A DNA stretch of 9,506 nucleotides from Caldisericales bacterium (GTDB lineage Bacteria > Caldisericota > Caldisericia > Caldisericales > Caldisericaceae), in the NCBI GenBank assembly GCA_015485995.1, contig WFSP01000037.1, positions 1 to 9,506 on the forward strand, read 5' to 3'. The position numbers were made by a program, and so were the translations under genes. Below the pieces are notes generated by a model that saw only the letters and a list, made by a program, of their open reading frames with translations, did no database searches and was not told the DNA's origin. Positions 1 through 7,750 of this stretch are shown here, piece by piece. The stretch's first letter is position 1. Every line of letters starts with the position of its first letter.

Positions 1-776
1 ATACGGAAGACCCTGTTGATAGAAAAACTCCTGAATTAATTAATGTAGTGCCAACTGAACCAAACAAAGGCTATGATGTAAAAGATATTATAAAAAGCGT
101 TGTAGATAATGGAGACTTTTTGGAATTACATGAACTTTTTGCACAAAATGCCGTCGTTGGATTTGGAAGAATCAGCGGGAAAACGGTAGGCATAGTAGCC
201 AATCAGGCGAAATACCTTGCAGGCGTTCTTGACATTAACTCTTCTGATAAAATTGCTCGTTTTGTACGTTTCTGCGATGCATTCAATATCCCTCTTATTA
301 CATTTGTAGATACACCAGGTTACCTTCCCGGTACATCTCAAGAACACAATGGGGTAATAAGACATGGAGCAAAAGTGTTGTACGCCTATTCGGAAGCAAC
401 TGTCCCAAAAATAACGCTGATATTAAGAAAAGCATATGGGGGAGCTTACATCGCTATGTGCTCACAGCACCTCGGTGCAGATGTGGTCTTTGCCTACCCT
501 CAAGCAGAAATTGCAGTAATGGGAGCAGCCGGAGCAGCAAACATTATTTTCAGGAAAGAAATTAAAAAAGCAGAGAAACCTGAGGAATTTAGGGCTGAAA
601 AAATTAAAGAATATAGAGAGCAGTTTGCAAACCCTTACCGTGCTGCAGAGCGCGGGTATATTGATGATGTAATAAGTCCCGAAGATACCCGTACTGTTTT
701 GGCATCATCCCTTGACCTCCTCAAAACGAAGAGTGAAGAAATGCCTCAGAAAAAACACGGCAACATTCCTCTATAA
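1..776 (+). CDS. mmdA: Methylmalonyl-CoA decarboxylase alpha subunit (carboxyltransferase), 5' partial
   Basis: C-terminal 257 residues of the acyl-CoA carboxyltransferase subunit. It transfers the carboxyl group of methylmalonyl-CoA to biotin on the carrier subunit, in the cytoplasm against the membrane complex. The open frame runs unbroken from base 3 through the window edge, and its first residues ([12 protein letters not shown]) already match the family, so the GTG at 48 is internal and not the start. Seen: VDTPGYLPG (306-332), the glycine-rich AYGGAY loop (432-449) and MGAAGAA (519-539), which form the two oxyanion-hole regions of the crotonase-fold carboxyltransferase domain, and the family's typical C-terminus KHGNIPL. 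mmdD follows 11 bp downstream and the other decarboxylase subunits come next, which favours a decarboxylase over a propionyl-CoA carboxylase. The exact acyl-CoA (methylmalonyl- versus malonyl- or another CoA ester) is inferred. Roughly the first half of the protein is missing because of the window edge. Confidence 0.93.
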   Translation, partial: TEDPVDRKTPELINVVPTEPNKGYDVKDIIKSVVDNGDFLELHELFAQNAVVGFGRISGKTVGIVANQAKYLAGVLDINSSDKIARFVRFCDAFNIPLITFVDTPGYLPGTSQEHNGVIRHGAKVLYAYSEATVPKITLILRKAYGGAYIAMCSQHLGADVVFAYPQAEIAVMGAAGAANIIFRKEIKKAEKPEEFRAEKIKEYREQFANPYRAAERGYIDDVISPEDTRTVLASSLDLLKTKSEEMPQKKHGNIPL

Positions 777-787
777 GGTAGAAAAAA

Positions 788-1132
788 ATGAATTTATATT
801 CCTTTAAAGATGGAGTAATTTTAGGAACAATGGCAATGACAGGTGTTTTTGTTGTGCTCGCTGCTATTGGCCTTATTCTTTACTCCTTTGAGTTGATATT
901 TTATAAAAAAGAAAAGACCCAAGAATCTCATGAAACGATTATAACGGAAAAAGGCATTCCTAAAAAAGTTGTCGCTGCAATAGCAGCTGCTATCTCTTAT
1001 GAATACACAGAAAATGAGGAATCTACGGGCTCACAATCGGAAACAAAATTTTCTTCAATAAAAATTAAAAGACATAAGAAAATAAACAAAACGTATGAAA
1101 AATTAAAGTTGGAGAGGTGGAAAAATGAGTAG
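788..1132 (+). CDS. mmdD: Sodium pump decarboxylase gamma/delta small membrane subunit (OadG/MmdD family)
   Basis: Small single-pass membrane subunit of 114 residues that assembles the carboxyltransferase with the membrane pump. Seen: one hydrophobic segment at about residues 10-38, then a charged tail containing VVAAIAAAIS (61-70). This alanine/isoleucine block after the membrane helix is the recurring mark of OadG-family proteins. The tail from about residue 90 is strongly basic (KIKRHKKINK). The gene begins 11 bp after mmdA with a modest ribosome site (AAGG, 775-778) overlapping the mmdA stop. Its own stop overlaps the mmdC start by 8 bp, implying coupled translation. The family diverges fast, so assignment rests on size, topology, the Ala-rich motif and position. 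It could equally be called OadG-like. Confidence 0.85.
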   Translation: MNLYSFKDGVILGTMAMTGVFVVLAAIGLILYSFELIFYKKEKTQESHETIITEKGIPKKVVAAIAAAISYEYTENEESTGSQSETKFSSIKIKRHKKINKTYEKLKLERWKNE

Positions 1133-1550
1133 AAAATTCAAGGTCACTGTTAATGGGGAGGTTTTCGATGTAGAAATCGAAACAGCTAATTCAAGCACGA
1201 GTGAACAAAAAGTAACAAAAAAAGTAGAAAATAAACTAGCACCCATCCCCGAAGCTACAACAACTGCACCTACAAAGGAGCCCGTAATAGCCGCGCCAAG
1301 GGAAGAACCGAAAAAAGAGGGTGTTGTAACTAACGGTAGTAAGGTTGTAGCCGCACCATTACCAGGCAAAATTTTATCAGTTAAAGTAAAAAAAGGTAGC
1401 TCAGTTAAGAAGGGTGATTTACTCCTTATTCTGGAAGCAATGAAAATGGAAAATGAAATTTATTCTTCACAAGATGGGACAATAACAGATATTCTTGTAA
1501 GTGCAGGAGATTATGTTTCTACCGGCGATAAGCTAATCGTTATGGAGTAA
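1125..1550 (+). CDS. mmdC: Biotin carboxyl carrier subunit of methylmalonyl-CoA decarboxylase
   Basis: Swinging-arm subunit of 141 residues that carries the carboxyl group on biotin between MmdA and the membrane subunit MmdB. Seen: a short N-terminal segment (KFKVTVNGEVFDVEIE, residues 4-19), a flexible Pro/Ala/Thr-rich linker (about 38-68), and a C-terminal biotinyl domain (about 74-141) starting VVAAPLPGKI. The biotinylation motif is EAMKMEN, with the target lysine at residue 107. The second half of the domain carries the usual glycine turns (DGTI, SAGDYVSTGDKL). The start at 1125 has a good ribosome site (GGAGAGG, 1111-1117) and lies inside the end of mmdD. mmdB follows after 3 bp. Biotin ligase must be supplied by a gene elsewhere. 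Confidence 0.95.
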   Translation: MSRKFKVTVNGEVFDVEIETANSSTSEQKVTKKVENKLAPIPEATTTAPTKEPVIAAPREEPKKEGVVTNGSKVVAAPLPGKILSVKVKKGSSVKKGDLLLILEAMKMENEIYSSQDGTITDILVSAGDYVSTGDKLIVME

Positions 1551-1553
1551 AAA

Positions 1554-2678
1554 ATGTGGGAGATACTTGTAGAGTTAACTAAACAAAGCGGGTTTTACTT
1601 ACTGACGTGGCAAGAAGGCGTAATGATTATAATTGGGCTTGTGCTTATCTATCTTGCTATATTCAAAAAGGCGGAACCTCTTTTGCTTCTGCCAATAGGC
1701 TTTGGCTGTGTGCTCGTTAATTTGCCAATGTCGGGTCTTATGAATTCACAACCGGTAGGTCTGTTCTATTTCCTCTATAGATACGGTGTTTCAACGGAGA
1801 TATTCCCTCTTTTAATCTTTATGGGAGTAGGTGCAATGACAGATTTCGGCCCTCTTATTTCTAATCCATGGACAATTCTCCTTGGTGCAGCAGCACAATT
1901 TGGCGTTTTCCTTGCCCTTATTACATCAATGTTACTTGGATTTTCTTTAAAAGAAGCAGCATCCATAGCAATTATTGGGGGAGCTGATGGGCCAACATCC
2001 ATATACACTGCAGTAAAACTTGCACCACAACTTTTGGGCGCAATAGCAGTTGCCGCATATACGTATATGTCCCTTGTACCAATTATCCAGCCTCCTATTA
2101 TGAGATGGCTCACAACAAAAAAAGAACGAACTGTTGTAATGGAACAACTGAGGCCTGTATCCAAAATAGAAAAAATTATCTTCCCTATTATTGTTACAAT
2201 AATTATAAGTTTACTTTTCCCTGCAGTTGCACCACTGATTGGAATGCTAATGCTTGGCAACTTGTTTAAGGAATCGGGTGTTGTGGATAGGCTTGCCCAC
2301 ACATCAGCGAATGAATTAATAAATATAGTAACAATAATGCTCGCTACCACGGTTGGGGGTACAATGCGAGCGGAAACATTTCTTACAGTAAAAACACTTG
2401 AAATAATCAGTCTTGGCATCATTGCATTCGGCGGCAGCACAATGGGCGGAGTCCTTCTTGGAAAACTTTATTACGTACTAAGCGGTGGGAAGATTAATCC
2501 TCTGATTGGCTCGGCAGGAGTTTCTGCTGTTCCAATGGCAGCAAGAGTTTCACAAAGAGTAGGACAGGAAGAAAATCCTGGAAATTTCCTTTTAATGCAT
2601 GCAATGGGACCAAATGTTGCAGGGGTTATAGGTACTGCCGTTGTAGCCGGAATTATGATTTCAATGCTATCTCACTAA
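1554..2678 (+). CDS. mmdB: Na+-translocating decarboxylase beta subunit (carboxybiotin decarboxylase)
   Basis: Integral membrane subunit of 374 residues that decarboxylates carboxybiotin and uses the energy to export Na+. It is hydrophobic throughout, with multiple membrane segments. Seen: the signature GGADGPTS (residues 142-149), TVGGTMRAETFL (266-277) and MGPNVAGVIG (351-360). Using published functional residues of Klebsiella OadB from memory (D203, Y229, N373, G377, S382, R389), a constant offset of 58 lands on D145, Y171, N315, G319, S324 and R331 here, all identical. The proposed Na+ and proton path is therefore intact. The start at 1554 lies 3 bp after mmdC, with GGAG at 1544-1547 inside the mmdC end. 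It is the last gene of its operon, and a hairpin terminator follows 29 bp after the stop. Confidence 0.95.
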   Translation: MWEILVELTKQSGFYLLTWQEGVMIIIGLVLIYLAIFKKAEPLLLLPIGFGCVLVNLPMSGLMNSQPVGLFYFLYRYGVSTEIFPLLIFMGVGAMTDFGPLISNPWTILLGAAAQFGVFLALITSMLLGFSLKEAASIAIIGGADGPTSIYTAVKLAPQLLGAIAVAAYTYMSLVPIIQPPIMRWLTTKKERTVVMEQLRPVSKIEKIIFPIIVTIIISLLFPAVAPLIGMLMLGNLFKESGVVDRLAHTSANELINIVTIMLATTVGGTMRAETFLTVKTLEIISLGIIAFGGSTMGGVLLGKLYYVLSGGKINPLIGSAGVSAVPMAARVSQRVGQEENPGNFLLMHAMGPNVAGVIGTAVVAGIMISMLSH

Positions 2679-2707
2679 TATAAATTATTATAAAAATGAT
2701 ATAGAAA

Positions 2708-2743
2708 AGAGTGCCTCAACATCTGAGGCACTCTAATATTTTT
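2708..2743. terminator. Bidirectional rho-independent terminator between mmdB and pyk
   Basis: Perfect 11-bp inverted repeat: AGAGTGCCTCA (2708-2718), a 5-nt loop (2719-2723) and TGAGGCACTCT (2724-2734). On the + strand it is followed by AATATTTTT, ending the mmd operon. On the - strand the stem is followed by TTTCTAT (complement of 2701-2707), ending the grpE-dnaK-dnaJ-pyk operon. The pyk stop codon (2742-2744) lies within the + strand T-tract, so one compact element serves two convergent operons. The + strand T-run is interrupted by one A. Confidence 0.9.
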
Positions 2744-4175
2744 AGACTTTGGCAACTTTTAATAAATCCGTGCTTCCAATTACGCCAGTATGAGAACCTG
2801 CAGTTATAACAACAACATCTCCTTCTTTAACAATACCTTTATTTTTAGCAATTGACACGCCTCTTTGAATTATTTCATCAACACTTTTAAAAGCTTTAAC
2901 CTTAACGGGAATAACTCCCCACTTCAATGTAAGAAATCTATATGTATTTTCTTTAGGAGTCATCGCAAGAATACTAACAGATGGCCTATATTTAGAAACA
3001 AGTAACGCAGTCCGCCCTGATTCCGTTGCTGAGATTATAAGTTTTGCTTTAACAGCTTCCGCTATATGGTTCGCAGATAAAGCAATAGCATCTGAAATAT
3101 TATCGTTCACAAACTCATCAAGTCTTTCTAAATATTTTTTAAAAATATAACTTTTTTCCGTACTTTCAATAATTTTTTGCATTACTCTAACGCTTCCCAC
3201 TGGAAATTTTCCAACGGCAGTTTCATTAGAAAGCATTACAGCATCACTACCATCAAAAATTGCATTTGAAACATCCGTTACTTCCGCCCTGGTCGGTACC
3301 GGATTTTCAACCATTGAATTGAGCATCTGTGTCGCCGTAATAACGGGTTTGCCACTTCTGTTACAAGCAGATATAATTCTTTTCTGAATCACGGGGATTT
3401 TTTCCAGAGGCATTTCTACGCCAAGGTCGCCCCGAGCCACCATCACTCCGTCGGATACATTAACAATTGTATTAAGGTTGCTAACAGCTTCCCATTTCTC
3501 TATTTTAGAGATAATTGGCACAGTCCTCCCAAATTTATTCATCAATTTTCTCAGTTCTGTAATATCTTCTGGGGTCTTTACAAATGAAAGGGCAACCATA
3601 TCTACTCCATTTGCAAGCCCAAATTGTAGATCTATTTTATCCTTTTCAGTAATTGCAGGGACAGAAAGCCTTGTTTTTGGAAAGTTTACCCCTTTGTGGT
3701 CACTTATCTCCCCGCCTTCCAATACAATTGTATAGATATTCTCGTTGTCTACTTTAGTTATTTTTAATTTTATTAAGCCATCGTTTATATAAATAATTTC
3801 ACCGGGGGAAACATCTTTAATTACAGTAGAATAAGTAAGTGAAGAAATGTGCGCATCTCCCTCCAAATGTTTTACGGTAAGTACAAATTCATCTCCATTT
3901 TTTAATACTTCCTTACTGTTTTTAAAAGTGCCTAATCTAATCTTAGGGCCCTGTAAATCCTGAAGTATTGCAATAGGGAGGTTAAGTTTGTCCGACACAA
4001 TTCTTATATTCTTAATAGTTTGCCTATGCTCCGCTTCCACTCCATGTGAAAAGTTAATTCTAAATACATCAACCCCTTCCAAGGCAAGCTTTTCTATAAC
4101 TTCACTGCTACTGCTTACAGGGCCAAGTGTAGCAACAATTTTTGTTTTACTTCTAATTAACTTTTCTTTTTTCAT
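2742..4175 (-). CDS. pyk: Pyruvate kinase
   Basis: Converts phosphoenolpyruvate and ADP to pyruvate and ATP, the last step of glycolysis, in the cytoplasm. The length of 477 residues is normal for a bacterial enzyme without an extra C-terminal PEP-utiliser domain. Seen: KTKIVATLGP (10-19); substrate and K+ site region FRINFSHG (38-45; R39, N41, S43); B domain about 77-175; SKIEKWEAV (223-231) with catalytic K224 and metal ligand E226; DGVMVARGDLGVE (242-254) with D250; TATQMLNSM (280-288); PTRAEVTDV (294-302); C-terminal allosteric-type domain from about 345. MLSNETA replaces the more common MLSGETA. The start at 4175 lies inside the 3' end of dnaJ (23-bp overlap) and uses the ribosome site at 4179-4186. 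It is the last gene of the heat-shock operon. Function is certain. Allosteric effector and K+ dependence cannot be read with confidence. Confidence 0.97.
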   Translation of the reverse strand: MKKEKLIRSKTKIVATLGPVSSSSEVIEKLALEGVDVFRINFSHGVEAEHRQTIKNIRIVSDKLNLPIAILQDLQGPKIRLGTFKNSKEVLKNGDEFVLTVKHLEGDAHISSLTYSTVIKDVSPGEIIYINDGLIKLKITKVDNENIYTIVLEGGEISDHKGVNFPKTRLSVPAITEKDKIDLQFGLANGVDMVALSFVKTPEDITELRKLMNKFGRTVPIISKIEKWEAVSNLNTIVNVSDGVMVARGDLGVEMPLEKIPVIQKRIISACNRSGKPVITATQMLNSMVENPVPTRAEVTDVSNAIFDGSDAVMLSNETAVGKFPVGSVRVMQKIIESTEKSYIFKKYLERLDEFVNDNISDAIALSANHIAEAVKAKLIISATESGRTALLVSKYRPSVSILAMTPKENTYRFLTLKWGVIPVKVKAFKSVDEIIQRGVSIAKNKGIVKEGDVVVITAGSHTGVIGSTDLLKVAKV

Positions 4176-5280
4176 ATATCTCCTTTAAGTTTTTTATGAG
4201 AGAGATTTCTTCTTGTGAAGGCCTTGAGGGTATATCTACTTGGATCTTTACAATCAAATCTCCGCGCCTTCTATTACCTACTGCACGAGCACCCCTTCCT
4301 TTTATACGGAACTCAGCTCCATTTTGAGTTCCTGAAGGAATTCTCAAAGATTCAAAACCACCTTCTACCAACGGTACTTGAACTGTTGTACCAAGGACTG
4401 CTTCAGGAAAAGTAAGGTGCGCCGTATAATAAAGCTTATCTCCTACCCGCTCAAATCTAGAATCCGGACGAACCGTAATTTTTAAGTACAGATCGCCATG
4501 TGGGCCACCATGCAACCCGGCATTTCCTTGCCCTCTTATTCTTACTCTCATTCCATTATCTACTCCTGCTGGAATTTTAACTTCAATGGTCTTTGTGGCA
4601 GTTACAACTCCATTGCCCCCGCAGGTATGGCATTTTTCTTTGGGAATTCTACCAGCCCCGTGGCAAGTAGGACAAGTTGTTTGAGTTACAAACTCACCAA
4701 AAATAGTCCTCTGAACCCTTCGAATAACACCGGTTCCATGGCAAGTAGGACAGCTAATATACCCGCTGCCTGGCTCCACGCCGCTTCCATGGCAAGTAGG
4801 GCAAACTTCCTTACGTGTAATTGTTATTTCCTTTTTTGTACCAAGTACAGCCTCGGCAAGCGTTATAGTAAGAGATACCTCTATATCTCTGCCTCTAGTT
4901 GCAGTTCCCGCTTCGCGTTGGGAATTCTGCCTTCTTGTTTCAGCAGACCCGAATCCCCCAAAACCGAAGTTTCTTAATAAATCATCGAGATCGAAAAAAT
5001 CTCCGCCGCCGCCAAAGCCAAAATCTCTGAAATCAAAACCTCCGCCGCCCGGAGCCCCTTGAGCCCCTACTGCACCAAATCTGTCATACTGTGCCCTTTT
5101 CTCGGGATTACTCAGCACCTCATATGCTTCATTAATCTCAGACATTCTTTTAGCAGCATCGGAGTCATTTTTATGCAGATCCGGGTGGTATTTCATCACG
5201 AGTTCTCTGTATTTCTTTTTTATTTCATCAGGAGAGGCGTCCCGAGGGACGCCTAAAATTTCATAGTAATCTTTTCCCAT
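4153..5280 (-). CDS. dnaJ: Chaperone DnaJ (type A Hsp40)
   Basis: Co-chaperone that binds unfolded protein and stimulates DnaK ATPase, in the cytoplasm. It has 375 residues, the usual length. Domains in order: J domain (about 4-68) with the essential HPD at 32-34; Gly/Phe-rich linker (about 74-112); zinc domain with all four CxxCxGxG motifs (C160/C163, C177/C180, C203/C206, C217/C220), so a complete two-zinc type A protein; C-terminal substrate domains I and II (about 228-350) and a short helix to the end. The ATG at 5280 follows the dnaK stop by only 2 bp and has no Shine-Dalgarno at normal distance. The nearest AAGGAG is 25 nt upstream (5306-5311), so translation probably depends on coupling to dnaK. 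The 3' end overlaps pyk by 23 bp. Confidence 0.98.
   Translation of the reverse strand: MGKDYYEILGVPRDASPDEIKKKYRELVMKYHPDLHKNDSDAAKRMSEINEAYEVLSNPEKRAQYDRFGAVGAQGAPGGGGFDFRDFGFGGGGDFFDLDDLLRNFGFGGFGSAETRRQNSQREAGTATRGRDIEVSLTITLAEAVLGTKKEITITRKEVCPTCHGSGVEPGSGYISCPTCHGTGVIRRVQRTIFGEFVTQTTCPTCHGAGRIPKEKCHTCGGNGVVTATKTIEVKIPAGVDNGMRVRIRGQGNAGLHGGPHGDLYLKITVRPDSRFERVGDKLYYTAHLTFPEAVLGTTVQVPLVEGGFESLRIPSGTQNGAEFRIKGRGARAVGNRRRGDLIVKIQVDIPSRPSQEEISLIKNLKEIYEKRKVN
4179..4186 (-). promoter_or_regulatory. Ribosome binding site of pyk, inside dnaJ
   Basis: On the - strand AAAGGAGA precedes the pyk ATG with 4 nt between GGAG and the start. It lies in the dnaJ codons for the residues KEI near the C-terminus, so ribosomes finishing dnaJ pass over it and terminate 23 bp into pyk. 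This fixes the pyk start and suggests coupled translation. Confidence 0.75.
4734..4800. repeat. Two identical 16-bp copies encoding zinc-finger motifs in dnaJ
   Basis: TTCCATGGCAAGTAGG occurs exactly at 4734-4749 and again at 4785-4800, 51 bp apart. A 12-bp relative (GTGGCAAGTAGG) lies at 4660-4671. On the coding strand these are the codons for CPTCHG in successive zinc motifs of dnaJ, using the same codons each time. The repeat is explained by protein sequence plus identical codon choice and is not a mobile or regulatory element. Confidence 0.8.
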
Positions 5281-5282
5281 AA

Positions 5283-7127
5283 TTATGGTTGCTTAGTAGT
5301 GCCTTCTCCTTCCACGGTTGACCCTTCATCATTATCATTGCTGCTTCCTCCCGTAGGTGGTGGTGTTTGAGTAGTACCCTCATTTGCTTTATACATTTCG
5401 GTACTTATTTTTTCCATTACTTCGTTTACTTTGTCCATTTCTGCTTTTATGTTCTCTGCATTATTCTCTTTTACAGCTTTTTCAAGGTCATTCAATTCAT
5501 TTTCAAGAGCACTCTTGTCATCTTCCTTTATTTTATCACCATAATCTTTAAGGAATTTACGTCCACTGTAAACAAGAGTATCTGCCTTATTTTTCATTTC
5601 AATTTCTTCGGCACGTTTTTTATCAGATTCCGCAAATTTCTCCGCCTCTTTCTTCATCTCTTCTATTTTTTCTTTCGACAGCTTATTAGTATTAGATACC
5701 GTAATGTGTTGCTCTTTACCGGTTGCTTTATCTTTAGCAGTAACATGCAAAATACCATTTTCGTCCACTGCATATGTTACTTCTATCTGGGGAACTCCAC
5801 GCGGCGCAGGCGGAATACCATCAAGTATAAATCTGCCAAGCGAAAGATTATCCTTAGCAAGCGGCCTTTCACCCTGCAAGACATGAATTTCAACCTGTGT
5901 TTGATTATTCGCGGCTGTTGTAAATGTCTGCGTTTTAGAAGTAGGTATAGGTGAATTTCTCTCAATCATCTTTGTAAACATTCCGCCCATAGTTTCAATC
6001 CCCAGGGATAAGGGCACCACATCAACAAGTACTACGTTCTTAACATTCCCTTCTATAATACCTGATTGGATTGCTGCCCCCATTGCAACACATTCCATAG
6101 GGTCAACCCCTCCTTCAGGCTTTTTCCCTATATAGTCAGCAACAAATTTCTGAACGATGGGCATACGAGTAGGTCCACCGACGAGTATAATTTTATCTAC
6201 TTTTTGGGGTGTTAACCCTGCGTCCTTAATTGCCCTTTCCATAGGAGCTGCACATTTCTTAACAATTGGGTCTACAAGAGACTCAAGCTTTGCCCTGGTT
6301 ATATTCATAACAAGGTGTTTGGGACCATTTGCATCTGCAGTAATAAACGGAAGGTTAACCTGTGTTTCGAGAGTCGAAGAGAGCTCGATCTTCGCCTTCT
6401 CTGCGGCTTCTCTAATCCTCTGCATTGCCATTTTATCTTGAGTAAGGTCAATACCATTTTCACGTTTGAACTCCCCAACTATGTAATCTACAAGTGCCTG
6501 GTCCATATCTCTTCCGCCAAGATGCGTGTCACCTGCAGTAGATTTTACCTGGAATACACCACCCCCAAAATCCATAATTGTAACATCAAGAGTTCCTCCG
6601 CCAAAGTCAAATACAAGAATTTTTAACTCCTTATCCGACCTATCGATGCCATACGCAAATGCCGCAGCAGTGGGTTCATTAACAAGCCTCACTACGTCAA
6701 GACCCGCAATCTCACCGGCATTCTTCGTTGCCTGCCTTTGGTCATCATTAAAATATGCAGGAACAGTGATAACTGCCTTTTCTACCTTTTCTCCCAAAAA
6801 GGCCTCTGCATCCTTTTTAATTTTCTGCAAAATAAATGCAGATATCTGTTCAGGTGTATATTCCTTATCATAAACTTTTATTTTTTGTTTTGTCCCCATC
6901 AATCGTTTCACGCCTGCAACAGTTCCAGCAGGGTTTATTGAGGACTGCCTTCTTGCCGGTTCTCCTACTAAAACCTGCCCGTCCTTAGTAAATGCCACAA
7001 CAGACGGGACTGTTTTTCCTGCAACCGTGGCCCCTTCTGCTGACGGAATAATCGTAGGTTTGCCACCAATCATTGCTGCAGCAGCAGAATTACTTGTTCC
7101 AAGGTCAATACCTATTATTTTACTCAT
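5283..7127 (-). CDS. dnaK: Chaperone DnaK (Hsp70)
   Basis: ATP-driven chaperone that binds hydrophobic stretches of client proteins, working with DnaJ and GrpE in the cytoplasm. It has 614 residues. Seen: phosphate-1 loop [14 protein letters not shown] (6-19); [14 protein letters not shown] (122-135); phosphate-2 loop [12 protein letters not shown] (173-184); adenosine motif [10 protein letters not shown] (314-323); interdomain linker [12 protein letters not shown] (365-376); substrate domain with HVLQGER (415-421); helical lid to about 580; then a Pro/Gly/Ser tail rich in acidic residues ending TKQP. The insert of about 24 residues after residue 78 found in Gram-negative DnaKs is absent, as in Bacillus. 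GTSNSAAA departs from the usual GTTNSC, and the EEV-like acidic end is missing. The start overlaps the grpE stop (ATGA, 4 bp) and has a very strong ribosome site, AAGGAGGT (7136-7143). Confidence 0.98.
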   Translation of the reverse strand: MSKIIGIDLGTSNSAAAAMIGGKPTIIPSAEGATVAGKTVPSVVAFTKDGQVLVGEPARRQSSINPAGTVAGVKRLMGTKQKIKVYDKEYTPEQISAFILQKIKKDAEAFLGEKVEKAVITVPAYFNDDQRQATKNAGEIAGLDVVRLVNEPTAAAFAYGIDRSDKELKILVFDFGGGTLDVTIMDFGGGVFQVKSTAGDTHLGGRDMDQALVDYIVGEFKRENGIDLTQDKMAMQRIREAAEKAKIELSSTLETQVNLPFITADANGPKHLVMNITRAKLESLVDPIVKKCAAPMERAIKDAGLTPQKVDKIILVGGPTRMPIVQKFVADYIGKKPEGGVDPMECVAMGAAIQSGIIEGNVKNVVLVDVVPLSLGIETMGGMFTKMIERNSPIPTSKTQTFTTAANNQTQVEIHVLQGERPLAKDNLSLGRFILDGIPPAPRGVPQIEVTYAVDENGILHVTAKDKATGKEQHITVSNTNKLSKEKIEEMKKEAEKFAESDKKRAEEIEMKNKADTLVYSGRKFLKDYGDKIKEDDKSALENELNDLEKAVKENNAENIKAEMDKVNEVMEKISTEMYKANEGTTQTPPPTGGSSNDNDEGSTVEGEGTTKQP

Positions 7128-7708
7128 TTTTCATTACCTCCTTCATTTGAATTTTGTTTTTTATCCTCTTCAGGAACAGAAACAGCAACAATTGCTGTTC
7201 TGAGTAGTTCGTCCTTTAAATAATATCCTTTTCTTAACACTTTTAGGATAGTGTTAGGCTTCTCTTTATTCGTTTTTATAATTTCTCCAATTTCACAGAG
7301 ATCAGGGTTAAACTGTTTGCCTTCAAGTTCTATTTCTTTCAATCCCTGCTGTTTAAGAAACTTATCAATCTGGCTATGGATAAGCTGTATCCCCTGCTTT
7401 GTAACAGAAGGATCGTCTTTTTCTACCGAAGAAAGCGCTCTCTCAAAATTATCAAAAATTTCAAGAAATTCTCTCATCAGCTTTTTCTTCTCATTATTTA
7501 CCTTCTGCTCGGCCTGTTTCTCAATTGTATTCTGTTCTTTTCTAAACTGCTCCTTAAGTTTTATAATTTCAATCTTTAAATCTTCAATTTCGTTTTCTCT
7601 TTTTTCTATAATACTGTTCTTCTCGTTTAGAGCTTCAACCAATTTATTAAGTTCATCTTTTGCCTGCTCATTTTTCCCGATATTTTCTTTTTCCTTTTCT
7701 TTTTTCAT
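7124..7708 (-). CDS. grpE: Nucleotide exchange factor GrpE
   Basis: Dimeric cytoplasmic factor that releases ADP from DnaK. It has 194 residues. Seen: a long, highly charged N-terminal coiled coil (about 15-75, rich in E, K and N), the dimer helices around [16 protein letters not shown] (79-94), and the C-terminal beta domain with [15 protein letters not shown] (130-144) and [20 protein letters not shown] (158-177), which match the family signature. The last motif has RTA where RPA is usual. The ATG at 7708 is preceded by GGAGGT (7713-7718 on the plus strand). An ATG at 7712 is out of frame. It is the first gene of the operon, and its 3' end overlaps dnaK by 4 bp. hrcA, which often precedes grpE, is absent here. 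Confidence 0.95.
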   Translation of the reverse strand: MKKEKEKENIGKNEQAKDELNKLVEALNEKNSIIEKRENEIEDLKIEIIKLKEQFRKEQNTIEKQAEQKVNNEKKKLMREFLEIFDNFERALSSVEKDDPSVTKQGIQLIHSQIDKFLKQQGLKEIELEGKQFNPDLCEIGEIIKTNKEKPNTILKVLRKGYYLKDELLRTAIVAVSVPEEDKKQNSNEGGNEK

Positions 7709-7722
7709 TCATACCTCCACAA

Positions 7723-7749
7723 TTAGCACTCTCTACTTTCGACTGCTAA
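7723..7749 (-). promoter_or_regulatory. CIRCE operator (HrcA binding site)
   Basis: Inverted repeat with 9-bp arms: TTAGCACTC (7723-7731), a 9-bp spacer (7732-7740) and GACTGCTAA (7741-7749). The CIRCE consensus is TTAGCACTC-N9-GAGTGCTAA, so one arm is perfect and the other differs at one base (7743). It begins 1 bp after the -10 box of the grpE promoter and should contain the transcription start, the classic position for repression by HrcA. It predicts that grpE, dnaK, dnaJ and pyk are induced when HrcA loses activity on heat stress. HrcA itself must be encoded elsewhere. Confidence 0.92.
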
Positions 7750-7750
7750 T

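Noticed and set aside
48..50. GTG as the start of the first gene
   Set aside because: The same frame is open back to base 3 and encodes family-like residues ([12 protein letters not shown]), so the gene continues beyond the left edge.
1775..2440. 221-codon open frame on the - strand
   Set aside because: It lies wholly opposite mmdB, lacks a ribosome site and resembles no family. It is a shadow of the hydrophobic codons.
4498..4977. 159-codon + strand frame in the dnaJ region
   Set aside because: Its Cys/Ser-rich content comes from the zinc motifs of dnaJ read on the other strand. No ribosome site.
5367..5954. 195-codon + strand frame, rich in Phe, Ile and Tyr
   Set aside because: It is the antisense of the Lys/Glu-rich lid of DnaK, which automatically gives Phe/Leu/Ile-rich sequence.
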